Below, piece by piece: positions 17,334 to 26,376 of a stretch of DNA of 36,590 nucleotides. Under the pieces are notes generated by a model. It was not told the DNA's origin and did no database searches. It was given only the letters and a program-made list of their open reading frames with translations. Source of the stretch: Muribaculaceae bacterium (GTDB lineage: Bacteria; Bacteroidota; Bacteroidia; Bacteroidales; Muribaculaceae); the NCBI GenBank assembly GCA_017536215.1, contig JAFXHY010000170.1, positions 1 through 36,590 on the forward strand, in the 5' to 3' direction. Position numbers and translations under genes: made by a program. Positions within the stretch are counted from its first letter, which is position 1; each line of letters opens with the position of its first letter.

Positions 17334-18461
17334 ATGAAGTTATTTGATGTTTATCCACTCTACGACGTGGAAATCGTAAAAGGTGTTGGATGTCACACTT
17401 ATGATGCCAATAATCAAGAATATCTCGACCTTTATGGTGGTCATGCAGTTATTTCTATCGGGCATTCTCACCCTCATTATCTAAATGCTCTTGCTCAGCA
17501 GGCTTCGCGTTTGGTTTTCTATTCCAACTCTGTTCAAAATTCTCTCCAGCACAAACTTGCTGAAAAACTTGGCAAGGCATCGGGTTACGATGACTATCAA
17601 TTATTTCTAATCAACTCCGGAGCTGAAGCCAATGAAAATGCGCTTAAACTTGCTTCATTTGCAACTGGTAAAACTCGTATTATAGCCTTTGGGAAAGCAT
17701 TCCATGGTCGCACATCGGCAGCCGTTGAAGCTACTGATAATCCCAAAATTATTGCCCCGCTCAATGCAAATGGTCATGTAACATTCCTTCCACTCAATGA
17801 TATTGAAGCAGTAAAAAATGAAATAGCAAAGGGTGATGTTGCAGCAGTTATCATTGAAGGCATACAAGGCGTCGGTGGTATACGTATCCCGGATGATAAT
17901 TTCCTTCGCCAATTGCGTTCGGTTACTGAAGAAACTGGTGTTGTCCTTATACTTGATGAAATTCAATCGGGCTACGGTCGTTCCGGTCGATTCTTTGCGC
18001 ATCAATGGGCTGGTATTCGTCCCGATATGATTACGGTTGCAAAAGGTATTGCAAATGGATTCCCCATGGGGGCTGTTCTAATTTCTCCGAAATTCACTCC
18101 AATATATGGTCAACTGGGCACAACATTCGGAGGTAATCATCTCGCGTGTGCTGCTGCTATTGCGGTGCTTGAAGTTCTCGAAGAAGAAAATCTTATCGAA
18201 AATGCGGATAAAGTAGGGCAGTACATAATCCAAAAATTAAGCGAAATACCAGGCATTAAAGAAATACGCGGCCGTGGGTTGATGATAGGTATAGAAATGG
18301 AATATCCCGTTAAAGAACTTCGTAGCCGACTCATCTTCGAACAACACGTGTTTACCGGTGCGTCAGGAACAAATATAATCCGTCTGCTTCCGCCGCTATG
18401 CTTGTCAATTGCTCAAGCCGATGAATTTATTTCTCGATTCCGTTCCGCACTGAATTCTTAA
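17334..18461 (+). CDS. argD: Acetylornithine/succinylornithine aminotransferase-like (class III)
   Basis: A 375-residue PLP-dependent class III aminotransferase. ArgD makes N-acylornithine from the semialdehyde in arginine synthesis; in some Bacteroides the acyl group is succinyl. Motifs are YLDLYGGHAVISIGHSHP (30-47), NSGAEANENALKLA (94-107), LDEIQSGYGRSG (207-218, with PLP-contacting D208) and TVAKGIANGFPMGA (234-247, with Schiff-base lysine K237). The short length and N-terminus fit ArgD better than GABA or ornithine-delta aminotransferases. It stands alone, between the inverted repeat upstream and a terminator at 18528, not in an arg operon. The specific substrate is therefore likely but unproven. 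Confidence 0.85.
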   Translation: MKLFDVYPLYDVEIVKGVGCHTYDANNQEYLDLYGGHAVISIGHSHPHYLNALAQQASRLVFYSNSVQNSLQHKLAEKLGKASGYDDYQLFLINSGAEANENALKLASFATGKTRIIAFGKAFHGRTSAAVEATDNPKIIAPLNANGHVTFLPLNDIEAVKNEIAKGDVAAVIIEGIQGVGGIRIPDDNFLRQLRSVTEETGVVLILDEIQSGYGRSGRFFAHQWAGIRPDMITVAKGIANGFPMGAVLISPKFTPIYGQLGTTFGGNHLACAAAIAVLEVLEEENLIENADKVGQYIIQKLSEIPGIKEIRGRGLMIGIEMEYPVKELRSRLIFEQHVFTGASGTNIIRLLPPLCLSIAQADEFISRFRSALNS

Positions 18462-18527
18462 TCACTCTTTTTTTTAATATATACCCTCAGAAATAGCACG
18501 AGTTATCCTTCGTGAAATCTACGGTAT

Positions 18528-18563
18528 AAACGCCTTGACCCGATTTCGGAGTCAAGGCGTTTT
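18528..18563 (+). terminator. Intrinsic terminator after the aminotransferase gene
   Basis: AAACGCCTTGAC (18528-18539) pairs perfectly with GTCAAGGCGTTT (18551-18562), an 11-base loop between them, followed by T and AG. It lies about 67 bases past the stop codon. Confidence 0.85.
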
Positions 18564-18649
18564 AGTATTATATAATGTCCACCTATGGATTTATTTTAAT
18601 GCTAAATTCTGCGAATTGTCAAATGCGTGCAGAACTGATGGTCGTGTAA

Positions 18650-18688
18650 AAATAAAAAGGTCGGAAACGTTCAATGGATTCCGACCTT
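18650..18688 (-). terminator. Intrinsic terminator of the TetR-fabG operon
   Basis: AAGGTCGGAA (18657-18666) pairs with TTCCGACCTT (18679-18688). Read on the minus strand the stem is followed by TTTATTTTT. It lies 26 bases past the fabG stop. Confidence 0.85.
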
Positions 18689-18713
18689 CTTTGATTAGTA
18701 TTAATTATAATAA

Positions 18714-19460
18714 TTACATATTCATACCACCATCAACTTGGATAACTTGTCCGGTTACATAGCTTGACATGTCTGATGCAAGGAATGTTGCAACGTTTGC
18801 AATGTCTTCCGGTTGACCGCCACGACGCAAAGGAATTTTCTTAGCCCAATCTGCGCGTACTTCGTCGGGAAGCGCTGCTGTCATCGTTGTTTCAATAAAG
18901 CCGGGAGCAATAGCGTTGGCACGGATGCCGCGTGAACCTACTTCATGTGCGATACTCTTTGCAAGTGCAATCATACCTGCTTTTGATGCTGCATAGTTGC
19001 TCTGGCCTGCATTTCCATGTACTCCTACTACAGAGGCCATGTTGATGATTGAGCCTGAACGTTGACGTAACATAATGGGTAATGTAGCGTTGATAAAGTT
19101 GAAGGCACTCTTAAGATTGACATTGATAACTGCGTCCCATTGAGCTTCTGTCATACGCATCATCAAACCGTCTTTTGTGATACCTGCATTGTTTACCAAA
19201 ATATCAATGCTACCGAAGTCTTTGTGTACTTCAGCAACAACTTCTTTTGTTTGGTTGAAATCGGCAGCGTTTGAAGCATAACCTTTTACTTTAACGCCGA
19301 GAGCTGCGATTTCTTCTTCTGTTGCTTTACCATTTTCGTCGATTACGAGGTCGGTGAATGCTATATTTGCGCCTTCTTGTGCAAATTTCACTGCGAGTGC
19401 TTTACCGATACCACGTGCTGCACCGGTGATTAATGCTGTTTTTCCTTCAAGTAATTTCAT
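18714..19460 (-). CDS. fabG: 3-oxoacyl-[acyl-carrier-protein] reductase (FabG)
   Basis: A 248-residue short-chain dehydrogenase that uses NADPH to reduce 3-oxoacyl-ACP in fatty acid elongation. It has the nucleotide-binding motif TGAARGIG (12-19), NNAG (90-93) and the catalytic set N115, S143, Y156 and K160 (YAASKAG). The C-terminus GQVIQVDGGMNM is typical of FabG. The gene follows a TetR regulator by 16 bases instead of lying in a fab cluster, so it may be a secondary or regulated FabG, or a related reductase. Residues alone cannot separate FabG from close SDR relatives, but the match is strong. Confidence 0.92.
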   Translation of the reverse strand: MKLLEGKTALITGAARGIGKALAVKFAQEGANIAFTDLVIDENGKATEEEIAALGVKVKGYASNAADFNQTKEVVAEVHKDFGSIDILVNNAGITKDGLMMRMTEAQWDAVINVNLKSAFNFINATLPIMLRQRSGSIINMASVVGVHGNAGQSNYAASKAGMIALAKSIAHEVGSRGIRANAIAPGFIETTMTAALPDEVRADWAKKIPLRRGGQPEDIANVATFLASDMSSYVTGQVIQVDGGMNM

Positions 19461-19476
19461 GTCTACGATGAATTTA

Positions 19477-20100
19477 TTAATAAATTTGAATTGTTCTATT
19501 ATTGGTGGGATGCTTATGCAATCCGTTTAATATAAAGTCGGCTACTACATTAGAAAATGAATCCTCGTCAACGCCAAGGTCGTGATAATTATTTCTCATA
19601 AATGAGATGTCAATACCTTGTTGCAATAATGGCATGACAACCTTTAGTCGTGCCAATTGGCGACGGTCAATGTCGGGATTGTCCATGCATTGACGCAAGA
19701 TATTGTTGAGCATTACCTTCTCTTTTTCCAATGCCAATTGAGTAATCTTTTCGTATCGTTTATTATTTGTTGTGAATAAGGAACGTAAGGATTCAGAGGG
19801 TGTTGGCGCTTCTGAAATCATTTTCAGAATTTCAAAACGAATTATAATGAATTGTCTCAATTTTTCTATTGGTGGCAAATCCAATGAATAGACTTTGCGG
19901 AGTCGCTCTACGATATGTTCGCTTTCAGATTCTATCACAGCGTCGTAAATCGCGCTTTTGCTTTTAAAATAGGTATAGACTGTGCGTCGACCTTTTTCCG
20001 AAGCATTTGCTATATCAACCATAGTTGTATTCTCAACTCCTTTCCTTGCAAAAAGGTGTCGAGCCACATCTATTAATTTTTCGCGTGTACGATTCGCCAT
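19477..20100 (-). CDS. TetR/AcrR-family transcriptional regulator
   Basis: A 207-residue regulator. Residues 3-50 form the TetR helix-turn-helix, running from TREKLIDVARHLFARKGVENTT through IANASEKGRRTVYTYFKSK. The remaining helical part is the ligand-binding and dimer domain and shows no specific signature. It is the first gene of a two-gene unit with fabG (16-base gap), which suggests it controls this operon and perhaps lipid genes elsewhere. A -7 box lies 22 bases upstream of the start. Confidence 0.9.
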   Translation of the reverse strand: MANRTREKLIDVARHLFARKGVENTTMVDIANASEKGRRTVYTYFKSKSAIYDAVIESESEHIVERLRKVYSLDLPPIEKLRQFIIIRFEILKMISEAPTPSESLRSLFTTNNKRYEKITQLALEKEKVMLNNILRQCMDNPDIDRRQLARLKVVMPLLQQGIDISFMRNNYHDLGVDEDSFSNVVADFILNGLHKHPTNNRTIQIY

Positions 20101-20121
20101 TTGCTATTGCCAACTTTTCTA

Positions 20122-20129
20122 CAAAGGTA
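20122..20129 (-). promoter_or_regulatory. Promoter -7 element of the TetR-fabG operon
   Basis: Read on the minus strand this is TACCTTTG, an exact TAnnTTTG match, 22 bases upstream of the TetR start codon. No clear -33 box is seen. Confidence 0.5.
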
Positions 20130-20203
20130 ACATTTTTTTTCGTTGAGCCGTAATATTGCTCAATATTTTTATGTATTGATATGGTTTGCAACAAAGATTG
20201 TCG

Positions 20204-20211
20204 TATATTTG
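20204..20211 (+). promoter_or_regulatory. Promoter -7 element of the dacB-like gene
   Basis: TATATTTG matches TAnnTTTG. A TTTG lies at 20185-20188, 15 bases upstream, slightly too close. RNA would start near 20218. This supports the start codon at 20257 over the in-frame ATG at 20143, which lies upstream of the promoter. Confidence 0.5.
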
Positions 20212-20256
20212 TTAGTGCATTTATTACCTAATCATTCATTAATTATTCGACTTATA

Positions 20257-21597
20257 ATGAATCGCTTTTTATATACACTTCTTCCCCTAATTCTATTTTT
20301 TTCAGTTGCTGTAGATGTAAACGCAGAGCGCTTGAATTTCTATGGGCGCGATGCTGCTACTATTGGCGTATATATTTCAGAAATTTCTACCGGACAAGTT
20401 ATCGAAAAGGAGAATATCGGAGTCGCTATGATTCCGGCTTCGATTTTAAAATCTGTTACGTCGGCTACTGCTCTGTACTCTCTAAAAGAAGCATTTAAAT
20501 ATTCTACCGATGTAGTCTTGCAAGGGGAAATTCAAGGCGACACTTTATGTGGCAATCTATTAGTAAAGGCATCCGGCGACCCGACTATTGAAAGTTCACA
20601 CTTCGCAGAACGTCCCGGATTTGAGTCTTCTATTGTTCGTGCTTTGAAATCAAAAGGTATTTCAAATATTACCGGTGAAATTATTGTCGACGAAGAATTA
20701 TTTACCGATACCGGACAATGCCCGCAATGGGTGATAGAGGATGTCGGTTGGGACTACGGTGCCGGATATTATGGTTTTAATTATAAAAACAATACATTTA
20801 AACTATATACCGATGGTCAAAAATCCATCCCGGAAGTTCCTTATATTGATGTCGTTGTTGAAAAAACTACGACGAGCACTGATATTATCAGAGGTGTAAA
20901 CTCCGATATTTATTTTATAAGCGGGAAAAAAGTTGACAATAAAAATTTTAGTGTCACAACCACTATGAATTCACCATCAATAGTTTTTGTGCACAACCTG
21001 CAACAACGACTATTAAATAGTGGGATTACTGTTCATAACAACACGATAGAATCAAGCTATGGGGAAACATTATTGCTTAGATATGAATCTCCGGCTAATG
21101 CTGAAATGCTGCAAAAAATGATGTTTCATTCCGATAATATGATGGCGGAGGCTCTTCTTAGAGCTATTGCTCCGGGTGGAAGCAGAGATGATGCTATAAA
21201 AAAAGAACTCAATTTCTGGAAAGAACGTGGCTTTTCGGTTAATTTTCTTAAAATTGCCGATGGCTCGGGATTAGCTCGTGTTAATCGTGTTACTCCACGG
21301 TTTATCGCCGATGTTTTGACATATATGGCTAAGAGTAGGTTCCGCGACACCTATGTGTCTCTGTTCCCTAAAGTTGGTCAAGAGGGGACTGTGAAAAATA
21401 TCCTGAAGAACACCAAATTAGAGGGTAAATTAGTACTTAAAAGTGGTTCTATGAATGGTGTGCATTGCTATGCCGGATATAAAATTGACAATAATGGAGC
21501 TCCGTCTCATGTAGTGGTTTTGATGGTTAACAATTTCTTTTGTTCGCGCAATGTGTTACGCAACGAGATACAACGCTTTTTGTTGTCAATATTCTAA
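20257..21597 (+). CDS. dacB: PBP4-type D-alanyl-D-alanine carboxypeptidase/endopeptidase
   Basis: A 446-residue periplasmic peptidase of family S13 that trims or cleaves peptidoglycan cross-links. The active-site motifs are complete: SILK (SxxK, 62-65), SDN (292-294) and KSG (395-397). The phrase DGSGLARVNRVTP, typical of the family, precedes KSG. I chose the ATG at 20257 because it begins a clean signal peptide (MNRFLYTLLPLILFFSVAVDVNAE) and lies downstream of the promoter at 20204. The frame stays open 38 codons further upstream, giving a start at 20143 that would bury the signal peptide. A promoter and short gap separate it from the following acidic protein. Confidence 0.9.
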   Translation: MNRFLYTLLPLILFFSVAVDVNAERLNFYGRDAATIGVYISEISTGQVIEKENIGVAMIPASILKSVTSATALYSLKEAFKYSTDVVLQGEIQGDTLCGNLLVKASGDPTIESSHFAERPGFESSIVRALKSKGISNITGEIIVDEELFTDTGQCPQWVIEDVGWDYGAGYYGFNYKNNTFKLYTDGQKSIPEVPYIDVVVEKTTTSTDIIRGVNSDIYFISGKKVDNKNFSVTTTMNSPSIVFVHNLQQRLLNSGITVHNNTIESSYGETLLLRYESPANAEMLQKMMFHSDNMMAEALLRAIAPGGSRDDAIKKELNFWKERGFSVNFLKIADGSGLARVNRVTPRFIADVLTYMAKSRFRDTYVSLFPKVGQEGTVKNILKNTKLEGKLVLKSGSMNGVHCYAGYKIDNNGAPSHVVVLMVNNFFCSRNVLRNEIQRFLLSIF

Positions 21598-21678
21598 AAT
21601 ATAGCACTTTATAGTATTATGAGGGCTTAGAATACCCTTAAATAACTTTAAATTTAAACATAATAGAAAAATTATTGC

Positions 21679-21686
21679 TAAGTTTG
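21679..21686 (+). promoter_or_regulatory. Promoter -7 element before the acidic protein gene
   Basis: TAAGTTTG matches TAnnTTTG and lies 20 bases before the ATG at 21707. A weak TTTA at 21653-21656 is 22 bases upstream. It may drive this gene and the following rsmI. Confidence 0.45.
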
Positions 21687-21706
21687 TATAATTAATAAAT
21701 CGCATA

Positions 21707-22444
21707 ATGGATATATCTCAAGCATATAATAAGACAATAGAGTTAGAAGGGCTTCTACAATTGTTGAAATCAGATGATGCAGATGAAGCAAAGAAAGATG
21801 TCATATTCAATGCTCTATTCGATAAAATTGACGAAATCGATGTTGAGATTTCTGCATTGAAGAAACAATTTAATGCGGAAAAAGATTCTGAAAGTGTAGA
21901 TGTTTTTGATAAAAACATAGAAGAAGTTGACGAAACTCCCGTTCCGGAAATTGTCGATGAAATTGAAAATGTAGATGTTGACACCGATGGCGTTTGTGAT
22001 AATGAAGAAAACGACATCATAGTTGAAGTTCTCTACGCAGAAGAAGTAATTGAGGAAACATCTGATGATAATCAAGAAGAAATCGAAGATAATCAGAAAA
22101 AAATTGAAGATAATGATTCCTCAGATGATATTGATGATTGCTCTGAACCCGATATTGAAGTTGAATTTGACTGCGTTGATGTTGATGTCAATCAATCGGC
22201 CTTCGCGCGAAAAACGCGTGGAGATATCCGTAAAATGTTTACACTCAATGACAACTTTAAATTCCGTCGTGAACTCTTTGAAAATTCTCAAGAACGATAC
22301 GCGCAAGCATTGACCGCCATTGAGCAAATGGAATCTATGGCTCAGGCTGAAGAACATTTCTACAACGAATTGAATTGGGATAAAGAGAACCCGGAGGTTA
22401 ATGAATTTATGGCGATAATATCAGTATACTTTTTGGGGAGATAA
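21707..22444 (+). CDS. Acidic protein of unknown function, Bacteroidales type
   Basis: A 245-residue cytoplasmic protein with three parts. A short helical N-terminus (1-58) is followed by a very acidic, probably disordered middle (about 60-160, rich in Asp/Glu, with a repeated EEIEDNQ/KKIEDN phrase). The C-terminus (about 165-245) is well defined: ARKTRGDIRKMFTLNDNFKFRRELF, then QMESMAQAEEHFYNELNWDKENPEVNEFM. The C-terminal part resembles a recurrent Bacteroidetes protein of unknown function. I cannot assign an activity. It lies 24 bases before rsmI and is probably cotranscribed. Confidence 0.8.
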   Translation: MDISQAYNKTIELEGLLQLLKSDDADEAKKDVIFNALFDKIDEIDVEISALKKQFNAEKDSESVDVFDKNIEEVDETPVPEIVDEIENVDVDTDGVCDNEENDIIVEVLYAEEVIEETSDDNQEEIEDNQKKIEDNDSSDDIDDCSEPDIEVEFDCVDVDVNQSAFARKTRGDIRKMFTLNDNFKFRRELFENSQERYAQALTAIEQMESMAQAEEHFYNELNWDKENPEVNEFMAIISVYFLGR

Positions 22445-22468
22445 CCTTCGCAAATTTTTTTATTGATA

Positions 22469-23212
22469 ATGAAACGTAGTGATAATCAAGGAAAACTATT
22501 TGTTGTGCCGACTCCGGTTGGCAATAAGGGAGATATGACCCCTCGTGCCGTAAATGTACTCAATGAAGTATCTCTAATCTTAGCTGAAGATACCAGAACT
22601 TCGGCTCCTCTTCTTGCTCATTTCGAGATTAAAACACCTTGTGTAAGTCATCATAAATATAATGAGCATGACACTGTAGGCGATATCGTAAACAGAATAA
22701 AAGCCGGTGAAAATATTGCGTTAATTTCCGATGCCGGTACTCCCGGCATTTCCGACCCGGGATTTCTCCTTTCTCGAGAATGTCGTCGCAATGGGGTAGA
22801 GGTTGAAACTTTGCCGGGAGCAACTGCTTTTGTACCTGCTTTGGTTAATTCCGGACTCCCTTGCGATAGGTTTTGTTTTGAGGGTTTTCTTCCTCCTAAA
22901 AAAGGACGGCGAACTCGATTGGAAATATTAGCTAATGATATTCGTACATTCATAATTTATGAGTCGCCACTTCGACTTGTTAAGACATTAGAACAACTCA
23001 TCGAAGTGTGTGGCTCCGAGCGTCAAGCATCTGTTTCCCGCGAGATTTCTAAAATTCATAATACTACGGTCAATGGTTCGCTTACTGAATTGCATGAATA
23101 TTTTAAAAACAACCAACCTCGTGGTGAAATTGTTGTTGTTGTTGCCGGAAAGGAGGATGATTCTACTCGTGTGCATCGCAACAAATATAAGGACTCTGAC
23201 ATTGACTACTAA
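22469..23212 (+). CDS. rsmI: 16S rRNA 2'-O-ribose methyltransferase RsmI
   Basis: A 247-residue SAM-dependent tetrapyrrole-methylase-fold enzyme that methylates the ribose of C1402 in 16S rRNA. Motifs are LFVVPTPVGNKGDMTPRA near the start, LAEDTRTSAPLL, the glycine-rich SDAGTPGISDPG, LPGATAFVPALVNSGLP and FEGFLPPKKGRR. The ATG at 22469 is preferred; an in-frame TTG two codons upstream (22463) is possible. The length is slightly shorter than the E. coli enzyme, which has a longer C-terminus. It follows the acidic protein closely. Confidence 0.95.
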   Translation: MKRSDNQGKLFVVPTPVGNKGDMTPRAVNVLNEVSLILAEDTRTSAPLLAHFEIKTPCVSHHKYNEHDTVGDIVNRIKAGENIALISDAGTPGISDPGFLLSRECRRNGVEVETLPGATAFVPALVNSGLPCDRFCFEGFLPPKKGRRTRLEILANDIRTFIIYESPLRLVKTLEQLIEVCGSERQASVSREISKIHNTTVNGSLTELHEYFKNNQPRGEIVVVVAGKEDDSTRVHRNKYKDSDIDY

Positions 23213-23270
23213 TTTTGAATATTAATTATAAATTATATATCTACTTACTGAAATTTCAAATCTTTACAAT

Positions 23271-24155
23271 ATGAATACATCGAAATTTGGAAAATTATGC
23301 TCTATCGGCATTTTTACATTGACTTTGATGTCGTGTGGAGGAGAAAGCAAAGATGCTACCGGAGAAACTTCGGTTGACCAATTAGTGCAAGTGCGCGATT
23401 CTTTGCAACAAGTGATTGCCGATCAAGATAGTTTGTTGACTTTACTCAATGAACTTGGTGATGGAATGCAGCAAATTAAATTGATTGAGAACATCGTTTC
23501 TGCTGAAAATCTCAAATCCGAGACTCCCGACAATCGCAATAAAATTCGTAATGACATGGCCGACATTCAGCGTACGCTTAGCGAACGTCGCCAACGTCTT
23601 GCTGAACTTGAGGCTCGACTCAATAAATCCAACTCTAATAATGCACATTTGCGACAAGCTATTGCAAGCCTCAAAACTCAGATTTCAAATCAAGAGGCTA
23701 CAATTGAAGAGCTTCGTGGAAGTCTTGCTTCGGCAAACATTTACATCGACCAGCTTACTCAAGACGTCGATTCTCTCAATGTAGAAGTCGCAAACACTAT
23801 AGAGGAACGAAATGCGGCTGAGCTAAAGAATATTGAGCTAACCAATCAACTCAATGAATGTTTCTACGTAATTGGTAGCAAATCAGAATTAAAAGAACAC
23901 AAAATTATTGAGACCGGATTCTTGAAAAAAACAAAGGTTATGCCCGATGAATTCCAGCATAACTATTTCACAAAAGCTGATATTCGAAATTTGAATTCAT
24001 TACCATTACATTCCAAAAAAGCCAAAGTGTTGACAAATCAACCTGCGGATTCCTATGAAATAGTAGAAGATGATAATGGAATGAAAGTTCTAAATATATT
24101 GAATCCCGAGCAATTCTGGTCAACCTACAAATACTTGGTAATTCAAATCGATTAA
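23271..24155 (+). CDS. Coiled-coil lipoprotein of unknown function
   Basis: A 294-residue lipoprotein with lipobox LMSC (C22). A long alpha-helical coiled coil covers about residues 35-200, with heptad-like stretches such as QLVQVRDSLQQVIADQDSLLTLL and LSERRQRLAELEARL. A compact C-terminal part (about 205-294) holds KSELKEHKIIETGFL, FTKADIRNLNSLPLHSKKAKVLT and PEQFWSTYKYLVIQID. This end resembles other Bacteroidales envelope proteins, but I know no function. It lies 58 bases after rsmI and ends at a shared terminator. Confidence 0.82.
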   Translation: MNTSKFGKLCSIGIFTLTLMSCGGESKDATGETSVDQLVQVRDSLQQVIADQDSLLTLLNELGDGMQQIKLIENIVSAENLKSETPDNRNKIRNDMADIQRTLSERRQRLAELEARLNKSNSNNAHLRQAIASLKTQISNQEATIEELRGSLASANIYIDQLTQDVDSLNVEVANTIEERNAAELKNIELTNQLNECFYVIGSKSELKEHKIIETGFLKKTKVMPDEFQHNYFTKADIRNLNSLPLHSKKAKVLTNQPADSYEIVEDDNGMKVLNILNPEQFWSTYKYLVIQID

Positions 24156-24184
24156 ATATTGCATTATTACTAAATCGAAAACTA

Positions 24185-24226
24185 AAAAAATCCCCCTATT
24201 CAATCTAAAGATTAGGGGGATTTTTT
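24185..24226. terminator. Bidirectional terminator between convergent genes
   Basis: AAAAAATCCCCCTA (24185-24198) pairs perfectly with TAGGGGGATTTTTT (24213-24226), with an inner AATC/GATT extension. A and T runs flank both sides, so it can end both the lipoprotein transcript and the starch operon. Confidence 0.9.
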
Positions 24227-24242
24227 GATATAGATATGTGGG

Positions 24243-26357
24243 TTACTTTTTAACTATACGTATCGCAAAACCGCCGCCTGGAGCCAACGATTGTTTCAAT
24301 TGAGTTTTAGATGTAACTTCAATTTGTCGGATTTTATAGCCGGTAGGGTTGCTAAGATAATCTGCATCTTTAGAATCTTCATAGATTGTAGCAATGTATT
24401 TTTCTCCCTTCGGTAAGAATGAGAAATTGATTTTGGCTACTCTGGCATTTTCATCTGTAATACCTCCGACATACCAATCTTCGGAATTCTTATCTTTACG
24501 AGCAACGGTGATATAGTCGCCCGGTTCTGCTTCAAGATAACGTGAATCGCTCCAATCAACAGGTACATCCTCAATAAACTTGAATGCGTCCAAATACTTT
24601 GAATAATTTCGTGGAAGGTCACATGCCATCTGTAATGGTGACGGCATTGTTAGATATAATGCAAGTTGCTTGGATAGTGTTGAGCCGGCCTCCACATTGC
24701 CACCTTTGCTCACATGGGTGCGGTGTGGCTCAAAAAGTCCGGGAGTATAATCCATCGGACCTCCCATCAATCGAGTAAATGGCAATATACATGTATGTTC
24801 CGGGGGATTGCCTCCCATTGATTCAAATTCGCCACCACGTGCCGATTCTTGTGCTATCCAGTTCGGATATGTACGGCATAATCCGGTTGGACGTACAGCC
24901 TCATGGCTATTTACCATTATGCCATATTCTGCAGCCCGTTCGGCTACATAGATATAATGATCAACCATCCATTGCGATGAATGATACTCTGAGCGAGGTA
25001 TTATATCTCCAACATAGCCGGTTTTTACGGTATTATAGCCATATTTTTGCATATACTTAAATGCATCGTCAAGCTGGCGTTCATAATCTGCCGCATTTGC
25101 CGCGGTTTCGTGATGCATCACCAATTTAACTCCTTTTGACTCGGCGTATTTGGTGAGCGCATCTATGTCAAAGTCAGGGTAGGGCTTGGTAAACAAGAAT
25201 TGGCGGTTTTTGTTATAGCTACCCCAATCTTCCCAGCCTTCATTCCATCCCTCAACAAGCACTGCATCAATATTATGCTCTGATGCGAAGTCAATATAAT
25301 GCTTCACGTTTGCATTGTTAGCGGCATGGCGTCCATTAGGAGTCAACTTTGAGTAATCAGTGACCCCGGGCACGGCATCAAAATAATCGCTATAGGCCCA
25401 TGTGCCTCCTTCGCCAAGGAACATTTCCCACCATACGCCCATAAACTTTTGTGGTTTAATCCATGAAGTATCCGTAAGCGCACATGGCTCATTCAAGTTG
25501 AAAATTAACTGTGACGCAAGTATATCGCATGCATCGTCCGAAACAACTACCGTACGCCAAGGTGTTGAAAACGGCATTTTCAAATAGGCGGCTACACCTA
25601 AGCGATCCGGAGTCAGGTGGGTTGATAGTACGCCTGTTTGCTCGTCAACATCGAGCGACATCCCGGCATAACCACGTAGTGCAGCTTCATGTATGTTGAT
25701 ATACAATGGCGCTTCTGTATCTGTCTTTATCATTAATGGAGTCTGCACAGTCAAACTTTGGATGCGAGAACTTTCAGTGTGATTATACCCCTTTTTATTC
25801 AATGACTCTTGGAGTGACTTCAATGGCGATGTCGTATACAAATATTCATCTGTGTTATAATCGCCGGGGATACAATATAATGTTGGATTTCCCGGCAAAT
25901 TAAACTCCGTGATTTCATGCATCACTCGAGTATATTTCAAATGACTCTGTTCGGGGAACTCATAACGGAAGCCGAGTCCATCGTCAAACAAACGAAAACG
26001 CAATGTCATTTGATATTGTGCATCGTTCGTCGTTTTCATAGAAATCGCCATCTCGTTATAGTTGTTTCTGACTGTTGAAAATTCTCCCCATACAGGGTTC
26101 CAACATTCATCTACACTATTGCGGTCAACTCCAATAATTTCAAAGCCATTTGTTAAATCCGCATTATTACACTCTAAACCGAGACGACTTGACTCCAACA
26201 CTGCCTTATCCTTAAATGTCAATGTGTAATATGGAGCTCCATCGGTATTAACATCTACTTCAAGTTTTAAATTACCCGTTGGTGATAATAGGGTATGCCC
26301 CCCTGCCATAAATGGCAGAAGAAGCATACCGGATAAAACCCATTTTTTAATTAACAT
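24243..26357 (-). CDS. susB: GH97 alpha-glucosidase, SusB type
   Basis: A 704-residue periplasmic glycoside hydrolase that releases glucose from alpha-glucans and malto-oligosaccharides. The signal peptide ends near residue 20 and has no lipobox. The N-terminal beta-sandwich (about 21-280) leads to a TIM-barrel (about 295-590) and a C-terminal beta domain. From memory of Bacteroides SusB, its catalytic and calcium glutamates E439, E508, E526 and E532 correspond here to E417 (MHHET), E486 (NSHEAV), E504 (AQES) and E510 (RGGE), all shifted by exactly 22. This supports an inverting, calcium-dependent SusB-like enzyme, not the retaining alpha-galactosidase branch. It is last in the operon, 19 bases behind GH13. 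Confidence 0.95.
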   Translation of the reverse strand: MLIKKWVLSGMLLLPFMAGGHTLLSPTGNLKLEVDVNTDGAPYYTLTFKDKAVLESSRLGLECNNADLTNGFEIIGVDRNSVDECWNPVWGEFSTVRNNYNEMAISMKTTNDAQYQMTLRFRLFDDGLGFRYEFPEQSHLKYTRVMHEITEFNLPGNPTLYCIPGDYNTDEYLYTTSPLKSLQESLNKKGYNHTESSRIQSLTVQTPLMIKTDTEAPLYINIHEAALRGYAGMSLDVDEQTGVLSTHLTPDRLGVAAYLKMPFSTPWRTVVVSDDACDILASQLIFNLNEPCALTDTSWIKPQKFMGVWWEMFLGEGGTWAYSDYFDAVPGVTDYSKLTPNGRHAANNANVKHYIDFASEHNIDAVLVEGWNEGWEDWGSYNKNRQFLFTKPYPDFDIDALTKYAESKGVKLVMHHETAANAADYERQLDDAFKYMQKYGYNTVKTGYVGDIIPRSEYHSSQWMVDHYIYVAERAAEYGIMVNSHEAVRPTGLCRTYPNWIAQESARGGEFESMGGNPPEHTCILPFTRLMGGPMDYTPGLFEPHRTHVSKGGNVEAGSTLSKQLALYLTMPSPLQMACDLPRNYSKYLDAFKFIEDVPVDWSDSRYLEAEPGDYITVARKDKNSEDWYVGGITDENARVAKINFSFLPKGEKYIATIYEDSKDADYLSNPTGYKIRQIEVTSKTQLKQSLAPGGGFAIRIVKK

Positions 26358-26376
26358 ATAATTTCAGGTTTATAGC

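Noticed and set aside
20143-20256. 38-codon N-terminal extension of the dacB-like gene
   Set aside because: It lies upstream of or across the -7 box at 20204 and would bury a well-formed signal peptide.
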